A stretch of 64,000 bases of DNA, taken from Photorhabdus cinerea (GTDB lineage Bacteria > Pseudomonadota > Gammaproteobacteria > Enterobacterales > Enterobacteriaceae). Below, one piece after another: positions 8,365-16,957 of this stretch. The number at the start of each line of letters is the position of its first letter. The stretch's first letter is position 1. The translations under genes and the position numbers were made by a program. Below the pieces are notes generated by a model. The model was not told where the DNA came from and searched no databases. It was given only the letters and a program-made list of their open reading frames with translations. Where the stretch lies: NCBI RefSeq assembly GCF_011189575.1, contig NZ_PUJW01000004.1, positions 1 through 64,000 on the forward strand, in the 5' to 3' direction.

Positions 8365-9654
8365 ATGAGTTTTGAATCACTCGGCTTAAGTGCTGATATT
8401 TTGTGTGCCATTGAAGAGCAAGGTTATTCAGCACCAACGCCAATCCAACAGCAGGCAATTCCTGTCGTATTAGCCGGTAAAGATTTATTAGCCAGTGCTC
8501 AGACAGGCACGGGTAAAACCGCAGGTTTTACATTGCCGATGTTGCAATTGCTGAATAGTTCCCCTGTTCAGACGAAAGGGCGTCGGCCAATCAGAGCATT
8601 AATCCTGACACCAACTCGAGAGTTGGCGGCTCAGGTTGGTGAAAATGTACGTGATTACAGCAAATATCTTAGACTGCGCTCTCTGGTTGTCTTTGGGGGG
8701 GTTAGTATTAATCCTCAGATGATGAAATTGCGTGGTGGTGTGGATATTTTGGTCGCAACGCCGGGGCGTTTACTGGATCTTGAACACCAGAATGCGGTCG
8801 ATTTATCGCGGGTGGAAATTTTGGTATTGGATGAAGCCGATCGCATGCTGGACATGGGTTTTATTCATGATATCCGCCGGGTACTGAATAAGTTACCACC
8901 GAAACGGCAAAACCTACTGTTTTCTGCCACCTTCTCTGACGAGATCAAAAGCTTAGCTAGTAAATTATTGCATAATCCTGTCAGTGTCGAAGTTGCCCGC
9001 CGTAACTCTGCTTCTGAACAGATTGAGCAATTTGTCCACTTTGTAGATAAAAAGCGGAAAGGTGAATTGCTCTCTTTCCTGATTGGCAGTCGTAACTGGC
9101 AGCAGGTTTTGGTCTTTACTCGTACCAAACACGGAGCGAACCGTTTGGCAGAGCAGTTGAATAAGGATGGTGTAACGGCTTCAGCTATTCACGGTAACAA
9201 AAGCCAGGGGGCAAGAACCCGTGCTCTGGCTGATTTTAAAGAGGGTCGGATCAGGGTGCTGGTAGCGACAGATATCGCTGCCCGTGGTCTGGATATTGAT
9301 CAACTGCCTTATGTGGTGAACTTTGAATTACCTAATGTATCTGAGGATTATGTCCACCGAATTGGTCGTACTGGGCGAGCAGATGCTACAGGTCAGGCAC
9401 TTTCTCTGGTATGTGTTGATGAGCACAAATTGCTGAAAGATATTGAACGTCTGTTGAAACGGGAGATTCCCCGTATGGCAATCCCCGGATATGAGCCAGA
9501 TCCAACCATCAAAGCTGAACCTATTCAGAATGGCCGTCAGGGACGTGGCGATAACCGTCAGAAAAATAGTCATCGCCGTTCTGGGGCACCTTCGCGTCAG
9601 CGTAGCAACAATCATGTGGATCGATCAAATAAAGCGTCTAACATCAGAGGTTAA
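8365..9654 (+). CDS. rhlE: ATP-dependent RNA helicase RhlE
   Basis: This is a DEAD-box RNA helicase linked in E. coli to ribosome assembly and RNA turnover. All motifs are visible in order: the Q motif (TPIQQQAIP), motif I AQTGTGKT near residue 47, PTRELA, TPGRLLD, motif II DEAD, motif III SAT, ARGLDID, and motif VI HRIGRTGR. After about residue 370 comes a disordered basic tail rich in Arg, Asn and Ser, as usual for RhlE. At 429 residues it is a little shorter than the E. coli protein because of tail length. dusC starts 3 bases after the stop, so the two are probably co-transcribed. Confidence 0.95.
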   Translation: MSFESLGLSADILCAIEEQGYSAPTPIQQQAIPVVLAGKDLLASAQTGTGKTAGFTLPMLQLLNSSPVQTKGRRPIRALILTPTRELAAQVGENVRDYSKYLRLRSLVVFGGVSINPQMMKLRGGVDILVATPGRLLDLEHQNAVDLSRVEILVLDEADRMLDMGFIHDIRRVLNKLPPKRQNLLFSATFSDEIKSLASKLLHNPVSVEVARRNSASEQIEQFVHFVDKKRKGELLSFLIGSRNWQQVLVFTRTKHGANRLAEQLNKDGVTASAIHGNKSQGARTRALADFKEGRIRVLVATDIAARGLDIDQLPYVVNFELPNVSEDYVHRIGRTGRADATGQALSLVCVDEHKLLKDIERLLKREIPRMAIPGYEPDPTIKAEPIQNGRQGRGDNRQKNSHRRSGAPSRQRSNNHVDRSNKASNIRG

Positions 9655-9657
9655 TTA

Positions 9658-10590
9658 ATGCGGGTTTTACTGGCTCCGATGGAAGGTGTGCTGGACTCTT
9701 TAGTCAGGGAACTTCTGAGTGAAATCAATGAGTATGATTTGTGCATTACAGAATTCTTGCGGGTCGTTGATAGCCTGTTGCCAGTAAAATCTTTTTATAA
9801 GCTTTGTCCTGAATTGCGTAACCAAAGCCGGACATTATCTGGCACTTTGGTACGGGTTCAACTCTTGGGCCAATATCCGCAATGGCTAGCAGAAAACGCG
9901 GCCCGAGCAGTTGAATTAGGGGCCTATGGCGTCGATTTGAATTGTGGTTGTCCGTCGAAAACGGTCAATGGTAGTGGTGGTGGAGCGACGTTGTTGAAAG
10001 ATCCGGAACTGATTTATCAGGGGGCAAAAGCAATGCGTGAAGCTGTACCTTCTCATTTGCCTGTGACGGTCAAAGTTCGTCTGGGTTGGGATAGTGGTGA
10101 TCGGCGATTTGAAATTGCTGATGCAGTGCAGCAAGCGGGTGCAACGGAAATTACTATTCATGGACGGACCAAAGAGGATGGTTACAAAGCGGAACGTATT
10201 GACTGGCAAGCGATCGGTGAAATTCGTCAGCGTCTTTCTATCCCGGTTATTGCCAATGGTGAGATTTGGGATTGGCAAAGTGCGCAGAATTGTATGGGTA
10301 TTACAGGCTGTGATGCTGTCATGATCGGACGGGGAGCGCTTAATGTTCCCAATTTGAGCAGGGTGGTGAAATATAACGAGCCTAAAATGCACTGGCAAGA
10401 AGTTGTTCAGTTATTACAAAAATATGTTCGGTTGGAAAAGCAAGGTGATACTGGGCAATACCATGTTGCTCGTATTAAGCAGTGGCTCGGTTATTTACGA
10501 AAAGAATATGAAGAGGCTACAGTACTCTTTGAGGAAATAAGGAAACTGAAAACGTCTGCTGATATAGCACATGCGATTTCTTTAGTGTGA
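9658..10590 (+). CDS. dusC: tRNA-dihydrouridine(16) synthase DusC
   Basis: This FMN-dependent enzyme reduces U16 in tRNA D-loops with NADPH. The 310-residue protein has the TIM-barrel start MRVLLAPMEGVLD and the catalytic-cysteine loop DLNCGCPSKTVNGSGGGA near residues 94-112. KVRLGWD, the HGRT motif and the phosphate-binding ANGEI...MIGRGAL segments follow. The C-terminal helical domain ARIKQWLGYLRKEY recognises tRNA. The sequence is closer to DusC than to DusA or DusB. It follows rhlE by 3 bases, and the ATG has little Shine-Dalgarno of its own, so coupled translation with rhlE is likely. Confidence 0.95.
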   Translation: MRVLLAPMEGVLDSLVRELLSEINEYDLCITEFLRVVDSLLPVKSFYKLCPELRNQSRTLSGTLVRVQLLGQYPQWLAENAARAVELGAYGVDLNCGCPSKTVNGSGGGATLLKDPELIYQGAKAMREAVPSHLPVTVKVRLGWDSGDRRFEIADAVQQAGATEITIHGRTKEDGYKAERIDWQAIGEIRQRLSIPVIANGEIWDWQSAQNCMGITGCDAVMIGRGALNVPNLSRVVKYNEPKMHWQEVVQLLQKYVRLEKQGDTGQYHVARIKQWLGYLRKEYEEATVLFEEIRKLKTSADIAHAISLV

Positions 10591-10616
10591 TTGCTGATTA
10601 AGAACAAATTATTGTA

Positions 10617-10640
10617 ATGGAACCTTTAATAAGGTTCCAT
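10617..10640. terminator. Hairpin between dusC and lipase-like gene 1
   Basis: A perfect 10-bp stem, ATGGAACCTT with AAGGTTCCAT, has a 4-nt loop and is followed on the plus strand by CTTTT. It can end dusC. Hairpins with the same ATGGA...TCCAT ends stand behind all three lipase-like genes; here the gap to the stop codon is 37 bases. Confidence 0.7.
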
Positions 10641-10677
10641 CTTTTACTTAATCAGCGGAAGAGGTAACACAATAAAT

Positions 10678-11790
10678 TTATTTGGTGTCGTCGTTACCTT
10701 GGGCTATGAATGAGAAAAGCTTATTAACTCTGCGAGAAAGGCCATCGTTAATCATAACAATGTCATAATCAACAGGTGGATCAGAAAGATCATTAACTGC
10801 GACTAAGCTCATACCATACTGTTCGGTATAGGCATTAATATGTTGAAATACGAGTTGTTCAACTAAGCCTAGAGAAGGTCTTGAATTGGGTTCAGTAAAA
10901 GGTAAATCAGGGGTAAGGTGGGTATAGTTTTTGTCCTTCACACTAGAGATAAAACCGTTAACTATTAAAAATGATATTGGATAGAGAGCTTTAATTTCTT
11001 CTAACCCTTTTATGTGCCAGGCCAGGGTAACGATATCCTTACGATTATGTATCCTTAGAAAATCACTTTTATAACTCGGTATTAATGTTCCGTTAAAAAC
11101 AGATTCAGCATAGGATGCGAAAATATCGTTACCGGTGGACGGGCAGGCAGAAGCGCAAACATGAATACGAATATTATTATTTCCTTTCTCGATGTACCGC
11201 CTTTTTAAATACAGGCCAATAGTAGAGGCTAATACACCACCTAAACTGTGCCCTGTAAGAGTAATATTTTGTACCCCTTCTGCCAGAGCAATTTTATCAA
11301 CTGCATCAATCAATGATTCTCCATAGCCAGGTGTGTTATTACTTTTTATTTGATTAATAACGTAGTCTAAGGCGATGTGGGTTCCTTTCGAAATTTTAGC
11401 ATCTTTAGGGGCTTTGGGATCCCAAATTGACCAGTTTTCAGTGGTACCTACATTAAAGTTCTCATCACACCAGTTAACATCAGACCATGATCCTCGAATA
11501 ACGATTCGATAGTCATTTGGAGTTTCGAGGTTTTTCACAATGAATAAAACGTGATCATCTTTTTTATCTATAACACTTTTTTTCTTATTAACATCAACAT
11601 TACCAACACGAAAAACAGCAGGCCCCCAAACGATGGAGAACTTATTTGCTGTTATCTTACTACTTTCTAATGATTTTTTAATATTTTCTGAAACGATAGC
11701 GGGTTCTGATTTGTAAGTTAATATACTTCCTGAACTGCTAATAAAGCTTAATGCGAGATTTATTTTTTGGTCTTTAATAGAAATAGTCAT
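10678..11790 (-). CDS. Lipase class 3-like alpha/beta hydrolase, paralogue 1
   Basis: This is a predicted serine hydrolase of the lipase-3 type; substrate unknown. From ATG 11790 the protein has 370 residues. The nucleophile elbow TGHSLGG places Ser182. Asp252 in RIHNRKDIV and His317 in FQHINAY complete a plausible triad. The VIRGSWSDVNW stretch near residue 100 corresponds to the RGT oxyanion loop of the family. No signal peptide or membrane helix is seen. The frame is open 4 codons further up, but ATG 11790 matches the starts of both paralogues and has GGAAGT just before it. It heads a run of three tandem minus-strand copies, which suggests recent duplication. A secreted effector role is only a guess. 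Confidence 0.82.
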   Translation of the reverse strand: MTISIKDQKINLALSFISSSGSILTYKSEPAIVSENIKKSLESSKITANKFSIVWGPAVFRVGNVDVNKKKSVIDKKDDHVLFIVKNLETPNDYRIVIRGSWSDVNWCDENFNVGTTENWSIWDPKAPKDAKISKGTHIALDYVINQIKSNNTPGYGESLIDAVDKIALAEGVQNITLTGHSLGGVLASTIGLYLKRRYIEKGNNNIRIHVCASACPSTGNDIFASYAESVFNGTLIPSYKSDFLRIHNRKDIVTLAWHIKGLEEIKALYPISFLIVNGFISSVKDKNYTHLTPDLPFTEPNSRPSLGLVEQLVFQHINAYTEQYGMSLVAVNDLSDPPVDYDIVMINDGLSRRVNKLFSFIAQGNDDTK

Positions 11791-11802
11791 TTTTACTTCC
11801 AA

Positions 11803-12195
11803 CTTTTTTATATGATAAATGTTAATTTAATGTTTCGGTTTGAATATCAACAACCAAATTTTTGTTTTAAATTAAAGCTAAAAATAAAATTAAAGTTTGT
11901 AATAACCTTTAATTTAGCTACATATGAGTATATGATAATTTAATGTTAATTTATTTAACAAAATAAATTATCTATTATGAGCTTTAAAGTAAGCGATAAA
12001 AATTAAGCTATGTTTTTGTGAAATTATATTAGTTCTTAGTAATGATAAGATGGAGAAAGTTGCTGTGATATTATCCATGGAAAATAATTTAAATTGGTAT
12101 CTACAAAAGCGAGTGATAATAAATTGGCGTGATTTTAGTGATATGTAGGAAGAAATAATTGACTTACTCTATTCAAATGTAATTTATTAGCATGA
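11803..12195. other. AT-rich spacer upstream of lipase-like gene 1
   Basis: About 390 bases of strongly AT-rich DNA contain no convincing coding frame on either strand. The part next to 11803 presumably carries the promoter of paralogue 1. It resembles in composition the leaders of the two other paralogues. Confidence 0.5.
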
Positions 12196-12220
12196 ATGGA
12201 ACCTATAGTATAGGCTCCAT
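12196..12220. terminator. Hairpin belonging to lipase-like gene 2
   Basis: Twelve-base arms (12196-12207 and 12209-12220) begin ATGGAACC and end GGCTCCAT, with one mismatch and almost no loop. It matches the hairpins behind paralogues 1 and 3 but lies 161 bases from the stop of paralogue 2. Removing the 127-bp ERIC leaves 34 bases, close to the 37 of the other two copies. Confidence 0.65.
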
Positions 12221-12237
12221 TTATGCTAAATCAAAGC

Positions 12238-12364
12238 TATACCCGTTATCTTTCAAGTTGCCTCTTTGTTGGCTGCACTCACTCACCCCGGTCACATAGT
12301 TTGCTATGCTCCCGGGGATTCGCTCCCTTGCCGTCGCGATCCATCTTGAAATCCATTGGGTATA
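12238..12364 (-). repeat. ERIC element (127 bp)
   Basis: This is a 127-bp imperfect palindrome starting TATACCC and ending GGGTATA. It contains CTCCCGGGGATTC and CTCACCCCGGTCAC, which correspond to the conserved inner ERIC/IRU segments used as ERIC-PCR primer sites. A second copy of the same length lies at 54526-54652 in opposite orientation with about nine differences. ERICs are non-coding, transcribed, non-autonomous elements. This copy lies between the paralogue 2 stop codon and its hairpin. Confidence 0.92.
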
Positions 12365-12381
12365 TGCACAATAAGATGACA

Positions 12382-13506
12382 TTATGCAATACTGATTTTA
12401 CCTTTGGTTAGAAACTTGAAGAGTTCAGAAATACTTTCGGATAGGCTATCATTAACCACAACAATATCGTAATCAGTCGGTATATTTGAACTATCATCAA
12501 TGGTAATGAAACTCATGCCATACTCTTTGGTATAGGCATAAACATGTTGATTCCCGATATTAATGAGTAGATCGTCAAACGACATTATAGGTGATATTGG
12601 AATATCTGAATGAATAGGGAAATCTGGGAAGATTTGAGTGTAATTTTTACCGAGAACAAAAAAAATAAGAGTATTAATTGTGCCAGTTAATATTGGATAA
12701 ATAGTCTTAATTTTCTCCAATCCATTTATATGCCAGGCCAGGGGAACGACATCTATGCTATTATGAATTCTCAGAAAATCACTGTTATAACCAACCGTTG
12801 ATATTTCATTAAGAACAGATTCAGTGTAGGAAGCAAAAACATCGTTACCGGCAGTGGGGCCTGCAAAGGCACAAACATTAATACGAATATTATTGTTTCC
12901 TTTATCGAGGTACTGTCTTTTTAGATATAAACCAATGGTAGAAGCCAGCACGCCTCCCAAACTGTGTCCTGTAATGGTAATATTTTGTATCCCTTCTTTC
13001 AGGGCAATTTTATCAATTGCATCATTGAGCGATTCTCCATAACCTGGAGGGTTGTTGCTTTTCATTTGATTAATAATGTAATCCAATGCCATGTTCGTTC
13101 CATAAGCAATCTTTGCATTTTTAGGTGATTTTGAATCCCATAGCGCCCAGTCTATAGTTTTACAGACAATAATATCTTCATTAAGCCAGTTAATATCAGA
13201 CCATGATCCCCGAATGACAACGCGGTAGTCATTTGGGTCATAGCGATTTTGCACAATGAACAAAACATGATCGTCCTTTTTGTCTATAACACTTTTTTTC
13301 TTATCAATATCAACACTGTCAACACGAAACACAGCAGGTCCCCAAACGATAGAGAATTTATTCGCGGTAGCCTTACTACTTTCCAATGATTTTTGAATAT
13401 TTTCCGAGACGATGCCCGGTTCTGGTTTGTAAGTTTTTATACCTCCAGAGTTAATAATAAGGCTTAGCGCGAGATTTACCTTTTGGTCTTCATAAGAGAT
13501 AGTCAT
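12382..13506 (-). CDS. Lipase class 3-like alpha/beta hydrolase, paralogue 2
   Basis: This 374-residue protein is the second of three tandem homologues and is collinear with the first. The catalytic triad appears as Ser182 (TGHSLGG), Asp252 (HNSIDVVPLAW) and His321 (QHVYAYTKEYG). The segment around Asp is closer to the canonical NxxDxVP of class 3 lipases than in the other copies. FSIVWGPAVFRV near residue 51 and VIRGSWSDINW near 97 are shared by all three. GGGAGTAAAA just before ATG 13506 is the ribosome site. There is no signal peptide. It is less likely to be a peptidase or esterase of another clan, because the RGS oxyanion loop precedes the elbow by about 80 residues as in lipase-3 proteins. 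Confidence 0.83.
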   Translation of the reverse strand: MTISYEDQKVNLALSLIINSGGIKTYKPEPGIVSENIQKSLESSKATANKFSIVWGPAVFRVDSVDIDKKKSVIDKKDDHVLFIVQNRYDPNDYRVVIRGSWSDINWLNEDIIVCKTIDWALWDSKSPKNAKIAYGTNMALDYIINQMKSNNPPGYGESLNDAIDKIALKEGIQNITITGHSLGGVLASTIGLYLKRQYLDKGNNNIRINVCAFAGPTAGNDVFASYTESVLNEISTVGYNSDFLRIHNSIDVVPLAWHINGLEKIKTIYPILTGTINTLIFFVLGKNYTQIFPDFPIHSDIPISPIMSFDDLLINIGNQHVYAYTKEYGMSFITIDDSSNIPTDYDIVVVNDSLSESISELFKFLTKGKISIA

Positions 13507-13937
13507 TTTTACTCCCTATTTTTTATGTGAAAAATGTTAATCCGATGCTTAGGTTTAAACATCAAAAGTTAATGTTTTTAGTCTTCTATTCAGATAAAAA
13601 GTAGAATTAAACTTAAAGTTAATAATAACTTTTGAATATGTCAAATAAATGCATGGAAATTTCTGATGTTGTTTTATTTGATAAATTATTTATTATGAAA
13701 TTAAAAGCGAATAACAAGAATTATATTTTTAATGATTAGGTAAAAATATTATTGCAATTTTACAATGTTATATTGATTTATAAAGAATAGTAATGTGGGG
13801 AAATAGTATTGATACTATTTTTAAATAATAATGAATGATTAATGTTATTATAGATGTCTAAATAAATAATAATAAATTAGTGTTATTTGTAGAAAAATAA
13901 TTTTATTATTATATTTAAATGAATGCTATCATATTTA
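13507..13937. other. AT-rich spacer upstream of lipase-like gene 2
   Basis: About 430 bases, extremely AT-rich, with no coding frame that can be supported. The right promoter for paralogue 2 must lie near 13520-13650, but no clear -35/-10 pair stands out from the AT-rich background. Confidence 0.5.
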
Positions 13938-13962
13938 ATGGAGCTTTTATTAAAAGCTCCAT
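13938..13962. terminator. Hairpin behind lipase-like gene 3
   Basis: A perfect 12-bp stem with ATGGAGCTTTTA as its left arm (13938-13949, right arm 13951-13962) is followed on the plus strand by TTTTTC and lies 37 bases from the stop of paralogue 3. It shares the ATGGA...TCCAT ends of the two other hairpins. Confidence 0.7.
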
Positions 13963-13999
13963 TTTTCTGGGATAAAAAATAAAACCAATATAAATCAGA

Positions 14000-15124
14000 T
14001 TATGCAATATTAGTGTTATTTTCTGGAATAGGTATAAGTAAGAAATAGGCGACAATATCTTGAGATAAATTACTGTTAATAACAACAATATCATCAATAG
14101 GTGGTTGAGTACCGTCATTGACTTCAACTAAATTCATATCATATTGATTTGCATATGCTGTAATATGTTGAAAAATGACTTGCTTATTTAGATTTAATTC
14201 TAAAATAGGTGCTGTAAAAGGTAAATTTGGAGTGAGTTTTGTATAACCTTTATCTTTTACAAGAAGAACAATCTTTTTAAATTTATTAATTAATTCTTCA
14301 TCTAGTTTAATTAATGGTTCATAGATGGTTGGAATTGTTTCTAATCCATCCAGATTCCAGATCAAGGAAATGACATCTTTACGATTATAGATCCTTAAGA
14401 AATTGCTCTTATAGCTCGTTACTGACGAACTGTTAAAGACATATTTAATATAAGATGCAAAAACATCATTACCGGTATTTGGATTAGCAAAAGAGCAAAC
14501 ATGAATACGAATATTATTTTTTCGCTTATTAAGATATAACCGTTTTAAGTATAATCCGAGAGTAGAAGCTAGAATGCCTCCTAAACTGTGCCCTGTAATG
14601 GTGATATTGTGCACTCCTTTTTCCAGGGCAATTTTATCAATTGCATCAATGAGTGATTCGCCGTGACCGGGAGTATTATTACTTTTCACTTGGTTAATAA
14701 TATAGTCTAATGCTATATGCGTTCCATAAGAGATCTTAGCATCTTTAAATTCTTCAGGAATATTGGGGTCCCAAAGTGACCAGTTTACAGTTTCGTGTAC
14801 AGCAAAGTTTTCAACTTGCCAATTAATGTCAGACCATGACCCTCGGATAACGATTCGATAGTCATATGGGAATCTGCGGTTTTTCACAATGAATAAAACG
14901 TGGTCGTCTTTATTATCCTTAGAGCTTTCGCCATTATTAATACGAAAGACAGCAGGCCCCCAAACGATAGAGAATCTATTAGCCGTAACCAGACTCTTTT
15001 CCAATGATTCTTTAATATTTTCTGCAACGAGAGTTGGTTCTGGTTTTTCGGTTATTATACTTCCTGAGCCACTGATAAAGCTTAGCGCAAGATTTATTTT
15101 TTGATCTTTAAGGTAAATAGCCAT
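14000..15124 (-). CDS. Lipase class 3-like alpha/beta hydrolase, paralogue 3
   Basis: This 374-residue protein is the third tandem homologue. The triad is Ser180 (TGHSLGG), Asp250 (YNRKDVISL) and His320 (FQHITAY). Relative to the other copies it lacks a few residues after residue 63 and has a 2-residue insertion near 123. The region 270-290 between Asp and His is divergent among the copies, which could alter the lid and substrate choice. GGAGAGTAAAA precedes the ATG. It stands furthest upstream in the array and, with a spacer and hairpin of its own, is probably an independent transcription unit. Function and substrate are unknown. Confidence 0.82.
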   Translation of the reverse strand: MAIYLKDQKINLALSFISGSGSIITEKPEPTLVAENIKESLEKSLVTANRFSIVWGPAVFRINNGESSKDNKDDHVLFIVKNRRFPYDYRIVIRGSWSDINWQVENFAVHETVNWSLWDPNIPEEFKDAKISYGTHIALDYIINQVKSNNTPGHGESLIDAIDKIALEKGVHNITITGHSLGGILASTLGLYLKRLYLNKRKNNIRIHVCSFANPNTGNDVFASYIKYVFNSSSVTSYKSNFLRIYNRKDVISLIWNLDGLETIPTIYEPLIKLDEELINKFKKIVLLVKDKGYTKLTPNLPFTAPILELNLNKQVIFQHITAYANQYDMNLVEVNDGTQPPIDDIVVINSNLSQDIVAYFLLIPIPENNTNIA

Positions 15125-15629
15125 TTTTACTCTCCATCTTTATAATATAAATGCTGATATTGTGTTTTAGTTAAGACATTAATATTCAACTCTTTTATAA
15201 TTTACTGTACCTAGGTATTTTATCTGTTGTTCTTTGTAGTAAAGGAAGCTTCAAGGCAGTGCTCAAGTAAAAGCTGTTGAATACACTTGAATGCAACTTT
15301 CCTTACATACTATGTATAAGCTTAATATTATTTTTAAATAAAATATAGAGTTGAATTTTAAGTTAATGATAATAATATTTAAATATACTTGTTTAATTAT
15401 TTCATGTAACTTTATTTGATAAAAAACAACATTAATTAAGGAGTTAAGAAATTGAATAATAACGATATGGAAATTATTGAGTAAGATGCTATTTGATTAT
15501 AAAAAAGGCATATCAGAATGTTTGTATTAAATAATGGTTATATTATTTCCAAAGTCAATGCTTACAGTTTATCCTGGGACTACTTTATTTGTTGTAGGGC
15601 ATAGGGTGAATATGCCCTTTGGTGGTTAA
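15125..15629. other. Non-coding AT-rich spacer with a palindromic stretch
   Basis: About 505 bases without a supportable gene. Bases 15242-15304 form an imperfect palindrome, with AAGGAAG at the left, AACTTTCCTT at the right, and inner CTCAAGT and ACTTGA. This could be a degenerate small repeat. The rest is AT-rich sequence upstream of paralogue 3 and downstream of sseA. Confidence 0.4.
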
Positions 15630-16466
15630 TCATTTCTCCAGTGGTAGGGCATTATCTGCTCCCCATTCAGCCCATGAGCCATCATATAAGTAACTATCTT
15701 TCTTGCCGATTATATCTAAACCTAGTACCAAAACAGCGGCTGTCATACCTGAGCCACAACTAGCGATAACAGGTTTATTTAAGTCAACGTCTTGTTTACG
15801 GAAAATATCTGTAATTTCAGCTGATGATTTAAAGTGACCATTCTCTACTAGCATAGTCCACGGAACGTTTTTACTACCAGGAATATGGCCCATTCTTAGT
15901 CCAGGGCGTGGCTCTGGTGCTTTAGCCTGAAAACGGTCCGTTGCTCTGGCATCCACGATTTGAATTTGTGGATCATTTAACGAAGCCAGAATTTGTTGCA
16001 GTGATTTCACTTTGTTGGCATCGAAACTGGTATTAAAGGTTTGAGGACTGCGTGTCACTTCACCTAATTCTGTTGTAAATCCTGCTTGTTGCCAACCTTG
16101 TAAACCTCCATTAAGAATACGGACGTTGTGGCTGCCGAATACTTTGAAGGTCCACCATGCGCGAGGGGCAGAGAACATATTGCCTTGGTCGTAAACCACG
16201 ACTAGATGATTTTCGCTAATGCCCATTGCTCCAACAGTCTGACTGAACGTTTGCGGATCTGGCAGCATATGAGGTAATCCGTTTTGATGATTTGCAATTT
16301 TATCCAAATCAAAAAATTGGGCACCGGGAATGTGTGTATCTAGCCAGAGCTTATGACAATCAATTTGTTGAGGTGGTGGAGGTGCCGTTGTATCAAGGGT
16401 GACGAGATTTTCATCATCAAGATGATCTTTCAGCCATTGTGCACTGACAAAGTATGAATTATTCAT
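15630..16466 (-). CDS. sseA: 3-mercaptopyruvate sulfurtransferase SseA
   Basis: This rhodanese-family enzyme transfers sulfur from 3-mercaptopyruvate to thiol acceptors or cyanide. Two rhodanese domains span about 1-130 and 150-278. The active-site loop in the second domain is CGSGMTA with the nucleophile at Cys237, which agrees with the CGSGVTA loop of E. coli SseA rather than the CRKG loop of thiosulfate sulfurtransferases. RPGLRMGHIPG near residue 187 is the substrate-side arginine region. The frame extends to a GTG at 16478, but ATG 16466 gives the family-length N-terminus. The protein has 278 residues and is probably cytoplasmic. Confidence 0.92.
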   Translation of the reverse strand: MNNSYFVSAQWLKDHLDDENLVTLDTTAPPPPQQIDCHKLWLDTHIPGAQFFDLDKIANHQNGLPHMLPDPQTFSQTVGAMGISENHLVVVYDQGNMFSAPRAWWTFKVFGSHNVRILNGGLQGWQQAGFTTELGEVTRSPQTFNTSFDANKVKSLQQILASLNDPQIQIVDARATDRFQAKAPEPRPGLRMGHIPGSKNVPWTMLVENGHFKSSAEITDIFRKQDVDLNKPVIASCGSGMTAAVLVLGLDIIGKKDSYLYDGSWAEWGADNALPLEK

Positions 16467-16514
16467 GGGCGCTCTCACTTTATATAAAAGATAAAATCGT
16501 GTCGTGGTCCGTTA

Positions 16515-16673
16515 TCATTGCTGTACCGGCGCTGTGGTTGCCTCTTGTTGTTGACTGGTTGGTGGTTCCATTGGTGTGGTTGAGCGGGTGTACATATTAA
16601 GGCCCGCTAAGAATACGCCGCCGATTGAACCGAATGCAAAGATAGCGATGAACATGATAAGTAATTTTTTCAT
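16515..16673 (-). CDS. Small single-span membrane protein, unknown function
   Basis: From the ATG at 16673 it encodes 52 residues: MKKLL, a hydrophobic helix to about residue 26, then a Thr/Pro/Gln-rich tail ending APVQQ. The N-terminus could be an uncleaved signal anchor with the tail in the periplasm. It lies 48 bases upstream of sseA on the same strand and may be co-transcribed with it. The frame continues to 16736, but the extra residues are uncharacteristic and the ATG followed by two Lys codons is a typical start. The family is not recognised. Confidence 0.6.
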   Translation of the reverse strand: MKKLLIMFIAIFAFGSIGGVFLAGLNMYTRSTTPMEPPTSQQQEATTAPVQQ

Positions 16674-16957
16674 TATTGTTCTCTGGTGCCATAGAAAATA
16701 GGAAGTATATAGGGTTCTGAATAGCTGACAAGGCAATAACCAACTTACTTTTTGGATTATGAATGATGCTTTGAATAGCTAAGTAGATGCAGTTAAATTA
16801 ATGTCATTGTCATATACTATGGGTGTGTTTAACTTGCCTCTTATTGACATGAAATTGGCGTTAAATTATTTACTTAGCCTTGTAGGCTCGATATTGAGCT
16901 GATTTCATTTCTGCTCTGTGGGAAAATAGTGTTTCGGTTTGATGACAGCAGAGTTCA

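Noticed and set aside
9916..10398. 160-codon minus-strand frame inside dusC
   Set aside because: It lies wholly within a well-conserved gene and has shadow-like composition.
12223..12411. 62-codon plus-strand frame after lipase-like gene 1
   Set aside because: It runs through the ERIC element; its Cys/Ser/Arg-rich product is the chance translation of the repeat.
13563..13937. Short AT-rich direct repeats such as TAATAATAA in the lipase spacers
   Set aside because: They reflect low-complexity composition and show no unit length or conservation.
16740..16957. LexA box for dinG
   Set aside because: I looked for CTGT-N8-ACAG because dinG is SOS-regulated in E. coli, but no site with both arms is present.
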